Source: PWPR01 sp046542315
GTDB taxonomy: Bacteria > Bacillota > UBA994 > PWPR01
Reading direction: 5' to 3'
Length of the DNA stretch: 38,793 nt
Assembly (NCBI GenBank): GCA_046542315.1
Contig: JBKHBO010000010.1
Coordinates: 1-38,793 of the forward strand
The notes beneath the pieces are model-generated. The model was given only the letters and a program-made list of their open reading frames with translations. It ran no database searches and was not told where the DNA came from. This document shows positions 33,471 to 38,793 of the stretch, piece by piece. Within the stretch, counting starts at the first letter, position 1, and every line of letters begins with the position of its first letter. The position numbers were made by a program, and so were the translations under genes.

Positions 33471-33502
33471 TTAAAAAGAAGGATACCTATTGTATCCTTC
33501 TT
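33471..33502 (-). terminator. Hairpin terminator or attenuator between dipeptidase gene and murI
   Basis: Eleven-bp perfect stem AAGAAGGATAC / GTATCCTTCTT with CTATT/AATAG loop, followed on the minus strand by TTTTT (33473-33477 region). It overlaps the dipeptidase stop codon and leaves no room for a promoter before murI. Confidence 0.8.
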
Positions 33503-34517
33503 AAAGTACTTCTTTTAGTACTCTTAAATAGTTGCCACCTAAAATCTTTATTATCTCTTGATCGGTGTAACCTCTATCTACTAGTCCTTGAGTAAAGTTA
33601 GGGATAGTAGTAACATTTTCAAGCCCCTTAGGTGATGCTGAGATTCCATCAAAATCACTGCCAAGTCCAACGTAATCAACACCAACAAGGTTCACTATAT
33701 GATCAACATGATCTAACATATCTTCAATAGTGACATCATCTCCATCTTTTACAAAAGGTAAGCAATAATTCATCCCCATAACTCCGCCATTTTCAGCTAG
33801 TGCTTTAATTTGGTCATCATAAAGATTCCTTGGATGATCACAAACAGCTCGGGCATTAGAGTGAGATGCTATTATTGGTTTATTTGAATACTCTAAAACA
33901 TCCCAAAAGCCAGCAGGAGACAAGTGGCTTATATCTATAATAACTCCTAACTTATTCATTTCTGCAATTAGTTCTCTGCCAAAAGTAGTTAATCCTCCAC
34001 CACTGACACAATCACCCACACCTTCAGCTATTCTATTTCTTTGATTCCAAGTTAAACCAATCGCTCTGAGTCCTAGTTTGTAGAGCATTCTTAATGCACT
34101 TAAGCTTCCCTCAAGGGCTTCTCCACCTTCAATAGCTAATAATCCAGCAGTTGCATTTTTTTCTTTTGCTTTTAGTGCATCTTCATAAGAAGTAACTTTT
34201 ATAACATCAGGGTTATTCTGAAGCATTTGTTCAAACGCATCAAATCCTTGAAGAGTCCTCATTAGCGCTCCACTTGGCTTGAATCTTGGTTCTATATATA
34301 TAGCAAAGAATTGTAGATTCAATCCTCCTTTTTTCATTCTAGGAATATCAAGATGCATATCAGGGTTTTCTTTAGAAAGGTCAATTGGGCCTTCCAAATT
34401 ATTCATTCTACGATAATATGGGTCCCAGGAGTTTACTACTTTCATGAGAGTGTCACAATGTGTATCAACAACAAAGTTGTCAAAATGCAAATTTTTTGCT
34501 TTATCAGAAATATTCAA
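33501..34517 (-). CDS. Membrane dipeptidase-type enzyme (peptidase M19)
   Basis: Dinuclear zinc dipeptidase of the renal dipeptidase family, often acting on L,D-dipeptides. Zinc ligands are visible as H20 and D22 in VDTHCDT, bridging E130 in LAIEGGEAL, H198 in DISHLS and H219 in ASHSNARAV, with D288 in GLGSDFDG. There is no signal peptide, so it is expected in the cytoplasm despite the family name. The start is TTG 34515-34517, supported by AGGAGG nine bases upstream. It lies upstream of murI on the same strand; a joint role in D-amino acid recycling is plausible but inferred. Confidence 0.94.
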   Translation of the reverse strand: MNISDKAKNLHFDNFVVDTHCDTLMKVVNSWDPYYRRMNNLEGPIDLSKENPDMHLDIPRMKKGGLNLQFFAIYIEPRFKPSGALMRTLQGFDAFEQMLQNNPDVIKVTSYEDALKAKEKNATAGLLAIEGGEALEGSLSALRMLYKLGLRAIGLTWNQRNRIAEGVGDCVSGGGLTTFGRELIAEMNKLGVIIDISHLSPAGFWDVLEYSNKPIIASHSNARAVCDHPRNLYDDQIKALAENGGVMGMNYCLPFVKDGDDVTIEDMLDHVDHIVNLVGVDYVGLGSDFDGISASPKGLENVTTIPNFTQGLVDRGYTDQEIIKILGGNYLRVLKEVL

Positions 34518-34687
34518 AATTGTTCCTCCTAATTTTTTTACTAACTATATTTTCTCTAAAGATGTCAAATATCCTGCCTAAAAAAGAAAGTAAAAGCTCT
34601 AATTGAAAAAAGAAGTATTAATTTTTGACTGTGATAAAGGATTAAGGAATTTAATAGAGAAATAGATAAAGTAAAGGAGTGATTTAT

Positions 34688-35854
34688 TTGAATAAATTTG
34701 ACAAGGTTCTAGCGATACATTCTGGTAAGGAGAGTCCAAATCTTAATACTAGGCCTGAAGTAATGCCTATTTACCAAACTTCTGTTTATGCCTTTGAGGA
34801 TATTTCTCATGTAGACAGAGTACTTGAACAAGAAGGAGGGTTTATCTATTCCAGATATAGCAATCCGAATAGAGATGCATTAGGTAAAACTTTAGCAGGG
34901 ATAAGTGAAGCAGAAGCTGCTGTAACAACGGCTTCTGGAATGGGAGCTATCGCAAGTGCAATATTAGCTTTGGTTAGTGAAAACTCGAAAATTGTGGCTA
35001 GTCACGAAGTTTATGGAGGAACTTTCACACTTTTATCAAAAGACTTGATTGAGTTAGGTATTGAAGTTGAATTTGTAGATATGACTGATATTAAAAAAGT
35101 AGAAAATAGTTTAGATGAAAAGACCTCTATAATATATTTAGAAACTATAACTAATCCAACAATGAAAGTAGCAGATCAAAAGAAAATCATAAACCTAGCC
35201 CATAAGAATGGTATTAAGGTAATTGTAGATAATACATTTGCGTCACCTTATGTATTCAAACCTTTAAGTTATGGAGCCGATGTAGTAGTTCACAGTTTGA
35301 CTAAATATATAAATGGACATAGTGATGTTACAGCTGGAGTGGTTTTAGGGAGTAAGGAATTTTGTGAAACAGTCAATGAAAAGGTAAAGTCTTTTGGAGC
35401 ATCCTTAGGTCCTTTTGATGCTTGGCTAACTATGAGAGGCTTAAAAACTTTAGAATTGAGAATGGAACGAATATGTAAAAATGCACTAGAAGTGGCTAAA
35501 TATTTAGAAACTAAAAAAAGTGTTAAATTAGTTAACTATCCAGGACTTAAATCACACCCACAAAATATTATATCAAAAGATCAATTTAAAAATGGATTTG
35601 GAGGTATGCTTTCTTTTGAACTTGACGGAGGTTTAGGAAGAGCAGAGAAGTTCATACAAGATTTAGAAATGATTGAATACGTTCCTAGTTTAGCAGGTGT
35701 AGCTACTACGCTTTTACATCCAGTATCAACTTCTCACAGGCCTATGCCCAAGGAAAAAAGATTAGCTCTTGGTATTACTGATGGTCTTATCAGATTATCA
35801 ATAGGAATTGAGCCAGTTGAAGCTATAATTGAAGATTTAGAAAAAGCTTTATAG
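34688..35854 (+). CDS. Transsulfuration-family PLP enzyme (cystathionine/methionine gamma-lyase or synthase)
   Basis: Cys/Met metabolism PLP enzyme. The PLP lysine is K206 in VVHSLTKYINGHSDV, with the Asp of VDNTFASPY, the Y-x-R motif in IYSRYSNPNRDALG, SGMGAIA and the C-terminal SLGxxxT-like region seen here as SLAGVATTLLHP. Length 388 residues matches. The family includes cystathionine gamma-synthase, gamma-lyase, methionine gamma-lyase and O-acetylhomoserine sulfhydrylase, which cannot be separated by motif alone; EVYGGTFTLL is shared by lyases and synthases. I chose TTG 34688, eight bases after GGAG; an in-frame GTG nine bases earlier overlaps that site. It is monocistronic and ends in a hairpin. 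No riboswitch is seen upstream. Confidence 0.9.
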   Translation: MNKFDKVLAIHSGKESPNLNTRPEVMPIYQTSVYAFEDISHVDRVLEQEGGFIYSRYSNPNRDALGKTLAGISEAEAAVTTASGMGAIASAILALVSENSKIVASHEVYGGTFTLLSKDLIELGIEVEFVDMTDIKKVENSLDEKTSIIYLETITNPTMKVADQKKIINLAHKNGIKVIVDNTFASPYVFKPLSYGADVVVHSLTKYINGHSDVTAGVVLGSKEFCETVNEKVKSFGASLGPFDAWLTMRGLKTLELRMERICKNALEVAKYLETKKSVKLVNYPGLKSHPQNIISKDQFKNGFGGMLSFELDGGLGRAEKFIQDLEMIEYVPSLAGVATTLLHPVSTSHRPMPKEKRLALGITDGLIRLSIGIEPVEAIIEDLEKAL

Positions 35855-35860
35855 ATTTAT

Positions 35861-35893
35861 ATGCTACTCGAAAAGAGTAGCATATTTTCTATT
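35861..35893 (+). terminator. Terminator between convergent PLP-enzyme genes
   Basis: Nine-bp stem ATGCTACTC / GAGTAGCAT with loop GAAAA, followed by ATTTTCTATTT on the + strand. It reaches the stop codon of the convergent desulfurase-like gene. Confidence 0.75.
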
Positions 35894-37040
35894 TACAATT
35901 TTTAAGAACTTCTTTTATGCTATCTATAGTATTTAGAATATCACCTTCATTATGGAAATGACTCAATCCAAATCTTACAGTACCATCAGGGTAAGTACCA
36001 ACTGTTTTATGTGCACTTGGCGCACAGTGCAGACCACACCTAGTCATAATTCCGTAGTTTTTATCAAGTAGGTATGATACTTTAGCGTTGTCTTTTTCTA
36101 AAAAATCAAGAGATACCACAGCTGTTCTATTAATTAAATTATTTGGACCAATAATCTTAAGACCCTTTACATTATTTATTTTATCTAAGAAAATTTCTGT
36201 AAGCTTCAACTCTTTCTCTCTGATTTTTTCAAGCCCTATTTTATTAATATATTTTAAAGCTGCATTTAAACCATAAATTCCTGGAATGTTTAATGTGCCT
36301 GCTTCAAATTTGTCGGGCATATAGTTAGGTTGATATTCTGACTCAGATAAGGAACCAGTGCCACCTTCAATCAAAGTAGACATTTCTATGGCTAATTTAT
36401 TGCTCACAATAAATCCACCCATTCCCTGAGGCCCAAGTAAACTTTTATGTCCTGTAAAAGCAATTGCATCTGCATTGAATAGATTAAAATCTACATCACA
36501 AAACCCTGCAGTTTGAGCAGCATCTATAATTAAATAAATATTGTTTCTTTTACAAACTTGTCCAATACTTTTCATATTCTGAATACTACCAGTTATATTA
36601 GATCCATGGTTTATAAACATAACTTTGGTATTATCTTCAATGTTATCTTTAATATCATTGGGATCAAGATAACCTTCTTTATCACATTGAATTTTTGTAT
36701 AACTTATCTGATGAAGACCATTTAATGGCCTCATTACAGCATTATGTTCCATTGAGGTTACTAAAGCGTGATCTCCCTTTTTCAAAATGCCTTTAATTAA
36801 AATATTCATACTTTCAGTAACATTTTTTGTAAATATGACATTTTCAGCTAAATCAAAATTAAAAAGTTTAGCTAATAATTCTCTAGTTTCAAACACAATA
36901 TTTTCTGCTTGATAAGACGTGTCATAAGCTCCTCTGTTAACATTAGAGCCAACATTTTCCAAAAAATAAACCATGGCTTCTGTTACTCCAGGAGCTTTTG
37001 GAAAAGAAGTTGCACCGCCATCCATATATACTTTATTCAT
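35889..37040 (-). CDS. Cysteine desulfurase-family aminotransferase (class V)
   Basis: PLP enzyme of the SufS/CsdA group expected to remove sulfur from cysteine or selenium from selenocysteine. The PLP lysine is K199 in AFTGHKSLLGPQG, with the preceding IIDAAQTAG motif and the catalytic-cysteine loop RCGLHCAPSAHK (C335, C339). Its subtype resembles the desulfurase-like enzymes that accompany selenium-dependent hydroxylase gene clusters. ATG 37040 is chosen because GGAGG lies ideally upstream; the reading frame is open six codons earlier but those codons encode the ribosome-binding site. It is divergent from yedE across 163 bases, which fits a joint role in selenium or sulfur supply. Confidence 0.87.
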   Translation of the reverse strand: MNKVYMDGGATSFPKAPGVTEAMVYFLENVGSNVNRGAYDTSYQAENIVFETRELLAKLFNFDLAENVIFTKNVTESMNILIKGILKKGDHALVTSMEHNAVMRPLNGLHQISYTKIQCDKEGYLDPNDIKDNIEDNTKVMFINHGSNITGSIQNMKSIGQVCKRNNIYLIIDAAQTAGFCDVDFNLFNADAIAFTGHKSLLGPQGMGGFIVSNKLAIEMSTLIEGGTGSLSESEYQPNYMPDKFEAGTLNIPGIYGLNAALKYINKIGLEKIREKELKLTEIFLDKINNVKGLKIIGPNNLINRTAVVSLDFLEKDNAKVSYLLDKNYGIMTRCGLHCAPSAHKTVGTYPDGTVRFGLSHFHNEGDILNTIDSIKEVLKNCK

Positions 37041-37132
37041 TTTACTACCTCCAATCAAGCTATATTATATGTCTATTAAGGCTTATGTTCAATAGAATAA
37101 GAAGAATTTATATATAATATAAAAAAAAATTA

Positions 37133-37161
37133 TTTACAACGGTCTAATTTATTGTTATTTT
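37133..37161 (+). promoter_or_regulatory. Possible promoter of the yedE operon
   Basis: TTTACA (37133-37138, one mismatch) and TATTTT (37156-37161, two mismatches) with a 17-base spacer, about 40 bases before the start codon. A TATAAT at 37113-37118 lacks a partner -35 box. Confidence 0.4.
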
Positions 37162-37203
37162 AATATTGTTGACAAATACTGTTGAGTTCGGAGGAGAAGA
37201 TTT

Positions 37204-38271
37204 ATGAGTGACAAAATGAAAGTTGTTATAGCGGGTGCAGTTGTCGGAGTATTTTCAGTTGCTTTAGTCTATTTTGGGAACCCTTTAAATATGGGATTTT
37301 GTATAGCATGTTTTATTAGAGACATAGCAGGTGCTGTAGGAATGCACAGAGCAGGAGTAGTCCAATATATCAGACCAGAAATTATTGGATTAGTTTTAGG
37401 TGCATTTATGATGTCTGCAGCTTCTAAGGAGTTTAAAGCTAGAGGAGGTTCTTCACCTTTTACTAGATTTGTCTTGGGAGCATTAGTTATGATCGGATCT
37501 TTAATTTTCCTAGGGTGTCCATTACGTATGGTCTTAAGATTAGCAGGAGGAGACTTGAATGCATTAGTAGGTCTATTTGGTTTTATTGCGGGGATTGGAA
37601 TAGGTGTATACTTTCTAAATAAAGGATTTAATTTAAATAGAAACTATGAGCAAAAGAGAACAGAGGGGTATCTTCTTCCAGCAATTATGATTGGATTACT
37701 AGTGTTTTTGATAGTTAGACCTGCTTTTATTTTTTTTAGTGAATCAGGACCTGGTTCAATGGCAGCTCCAGTATTATTAGCTTTAGTTGCTGGTCTTATT
37801 GTAGGTGTATTAGCTCAGAAGTCCAGATTATGCATGGTAGGTGGCATAAGAGATAATATATTATTTAAAGATAATCATTTACTAATTGGTTTTGTTTTTA
37901 TCTTTATAGTAGCTTTAATTGGTAATTTTGCTTTTGGTAATTTTAATTTAGGATTTGATGGACAACCTGTAGCACACACAAATCATGTTTATAATTTTTT
38001 AGGACTATTAATAGTTGGATGGGGATCTGTTTTATTAGGAGGATGCCCAATGAGACAGTTAATATTAGCAGGTGAAGGAAACAGTGATTCTGCAGTTACA
38101 GTTATGGGCATGTTAATTGGTGCTGCTTTTAGTCATAATTTTGGTCTTGCAGCTTCACCAGCAGGTGTAAGTGTTAATGGTCAAATAGCAGTTATTGTAT
38201 GTATTGTAGCTTTAGGTATAACATCGTTATTTAATTCAGAATTTATTTATGGGGGGAAGTATCATGAGTAG
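37204..38271 (+). CDS. yedE: YedE/YeeE-family membrane protein, putative selenium or thiosulfate transporter
   Basis: Polytopic membrane protein with two pseudo-symmetric halves, each carrying conserved cysteine motifs: MGFCIACFIRD (C33, C36) and LGCPLRMVLRLAGGD (C105) in the first half, SRLCMVGGIRD (C210) and GGCPMRQLILAGEGN (C281) in the second. The sequence matches the YedE-type proteins tied to selenium metabolism, within the larger YeeE/TsuA sulfur-transport superfamily where cysteines relay thiosulfate. The length of 355 residues and about ten membrane segments fit. The start has GGAGGAG as ribosome-binding site. It overlaps the TusA-like gene by eight bases, and a DUF3343 gene follows. 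Confidence 0.9.
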   Translation: MSDKMKVVIAGAVVGVFSVALVYFGNPLNMGFCIACFIRDIAGAVGMHRAGVVQYIRPEIIGLVLGAFMMSAASKEFKARGGSSPFTRFVLGALVMIGSLIFLGCPLRMVLRLAGGDLNALVGLFGFIAGIGIGVYFLNKGFNLNRNYEQKRTEGYLLPAIMIGLLVFLIVRPAFIFFSESGPGSMAAPVLLALVAGLIVGVLAQKSRLCMVGGIRDNILFKDNHLLIGFVFIFIVALIGNFAFGNFNLGFDGQPVAHTNHVYNFLGLLIVGWGSVLLGGCPMRQLILAGEGNSDSAVTVMGMLIGAAFSHNFGLAASPAGVSVNGQIAVIVCIVALGITSLFNSEFIYGGKYHE

Positions 38272-38470
38272 AATAGATACTAGTGGAATGAGTTGTCCAC
38301 AGCCAGTTTTAATGACAAAAAATGCTCTAGAGAATAATATAGAAGAGTTAGAAATTGTTGCAGATAATAATACTGCAAAAAACAATATCAAAAGATTTTG
38401 TACTTCTAAAGGATATAAGGTTGAGATAGAAAACTTTGATGATAAATACTTACTGAAAGCTTATAAATAG
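38264..38470 (+). CDS. TusA/SirA-like sulfur (selenium) carrier
   Basis: Small sulfurtransferase of 68 residues. The hallmark CPxP is present as MSCPQPVLM with active cysteine C11, followed by a betaalpha-betaalpha-beta fold with a final strand YLLKAYK. It resembles the N-terminal half of YedF and the carrier TsuB/YeeD that receives sulfur from YeeE-type transporters. The start at ATG 38264 has GGGGGGAAGT as ribosome-binding site within the yedE end; an in-frame ATG five codons earlier lacks one. Overlap with yedE indicates translational coupling. Confidence 0.9.
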   Translation: MSRIDTSGMSCPQPVLMTKNALENNIEELEIVADNNTAKNNIKRFCTSKGYKVEIENFDDKYLLKAYK

Positions 38471-38471
38471 A

Positions 38472-38705
38472 ATGGAATATCAAGTTCTTTTTTTCACTCA
38501 TACTGGAGCAATAAAATTTTCAAGGGAAATGAAAACAAATAATATTGAATGTATTTTGATGCCAGTTCCAAGGTCAATGAGCTCGAATTGTAGTGTAAGT
38601 GCTAAAATTATTTATGATGGTAAGATTGAGGATTTAATTAATCAAGACGTAGAAAAAGTATTTAGTTTAGAATCTGAGCCAGCAAGATTAATTTATGAAG
38701 ATTAA
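38472..38705 (+). CDS. DUF3343 protein, putative Se/S carrier-like
   Basis: 77-residue protein of the DUF3343 family: FFTHTGAIKFSREMK, then CILMPVPRSMSSNCSVS with the conserved cysteine, then a C-terminal beta-alpha unit. These small proteins are found beside selenium and sulfur carrier genes and have been suggested to act as carriers. One base separates it from the TusA-like gene. The stop codon lies inside the terminator hairpin. The biochemical role is unproven. Confidence 0.85.
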   Translation: MEYQVLFFTHTGAIKFSREMKTNNIECILMPVPRSMSSNCSVSAKIIYDGKIEDLINQDVEKVFSLESEPARLIYED

Positions 38706-38730
38706 AAGAGGGGTCGACCCCTCTTTTAAT
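38701..38730. terminator. Perfect 30-base palindromic terminator
   Basis: Thirteen-bp stem ATTAAAAGAGGGG / CCCCTCTTTTAAT around TCGA; the T-rich end of the stem serves as the T tract in both directions. It ends the yedE operon and probably a minus-strand gene arriving from the window edge. Confidence 0.85.
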
Positions 38731-38734
38731 ATGC

Positions 38735-38788
38735 CTATTTAATTTCTTTTACAGGTTTTGCTTCTATATCCTCTAAATCCAAAAGGCT
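38735..38788 (-). CDS. Possible C-terminal end of a minus-strand gene
   Basis: On the minus strand SLLDLEDIEAKPVKEIK followed by TAG looks like an acidic-to-basic protein tail and ends five bases before the bidirectional hairpin. However, an in-frame TAA lies at 38789-38791, two bases from the window edge, so either the frame is wrong or the edge sequence is faulty. Too short to identify. Confidence 0.25.
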   Translation of the reverse strand, partial: SLLDLEDIEAKPVKEIK

Positions 38789-38793
38789 TTAGT

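Noticed and set aside
34563..34568. Perfect TTGACA on the minus strand upstream of the M19 dipeptidase gene
   Set aside because: The best -10-like sequence (TATAGT) is only about 14 bases away, too close for a normal promoter, so I did not list it.
34518..34687. Possible SAM riboswitch or T-box before the transsulfuration gene
   Set aside because: The leader is short, AT-rich and lacks a terminator hairpin or recognisable conserved cores.
37169..37174. Perfect TTGACA upstream of yedE
   Set aside because: The position 17 bases downstream falls in the ribosome-binding site and shows no -10 box; TTTACA at 37133 is a better candidate.
1..38793. Mobile elements, CRISPR arrays, prophage or defence islands
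   Set aside because: No transposase, integrase, direct repeat array, target-site duplication or typical defence gene was found; the AddAB genes are housekeeping recombination genes and gene composition is uniform.

Overview
The window reads as an AT-rich chromosomal segment from a low-GC Gram-positive anaerobe of the class Clostridia. The evidence is strong AGGAGG-type ribosome-binding sites, sigma-A-like promoters, frequent TTG and GTG starts, lipobox lipoproteins, a two-gene AddAB recombination nuclease, a FeoA/FeoB/DtxR iron module, a copper-amine-oxidase-like domain protein, and a YedE/TusA-like/DUF3343 selenium or sulfur cluster. I cannot fix the genus. There is no phage, insertion sequence, CRISPR array, rRNA or toxin-antitoxin pair, and no gap between genes exceeds 300 bases.

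Layout. 1-4370: a CutC-family protein broken at its 5' end, an OmpR-type response regulator, its histidine kinase and an M14 zinc carboxypeptidase, packed on the + strand. 4400-9430: a membrane-anchored polysaccharide deacetylase (-), a Na/phosphate cotransporter with a PhoU tail (+), an SLC13-like permease (+) and an AEC-family carrier (-). 9638-16098: addB-addA plus an unannotated 49-codon membrane protein gene. 16132-19531: an M81/MlrC-type metallopeptidase (-), a GNAT acetyltransferase (+) and threonine synthase (-), packed with almost no spacing. 19616-23990: an AI-2E-type membrane protein, a secreted glucosaminidase, a small secreted protein, a cupin-HD-GYP protein and a thymidylate kinase. 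24053-27069: a complete iron(II) uptake operon with a consensus promoter and two identical palindromic operators.

27127-30192 (- strand): a lipoprotein, a glycolipid-type glycosyltransferase, tRNA-Leu(GAG), MTA/SAH nucleosidase and a coupled 58-codon gene. 30317-34517: an amidohydrolase (+), then a lipoprotein with an internal repeat, glutamate racemase and an M19 dipeptidase (all -). 34688-38793: a transsulfuration enzyme (+), a cysteine-desulfurase-like enzyme (-), then a yedE, tusA-like and DUF3343 operon (+) ending in a perfect hairpin.

Recurring themes are peptide and amino-acid use (M14, M81, M19 peptidases, threonine synthase, transsulfuration enzyme), membrane and wall maintenance, and metal and chalcogen handling. 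The most rewarding places for a second look are the Feo regulatory architecture, the AddAB variant in which both subunits carry an Fe-S-type nuclease tail, the Se/S cluster, and two small coupled genes that are easy to miss.
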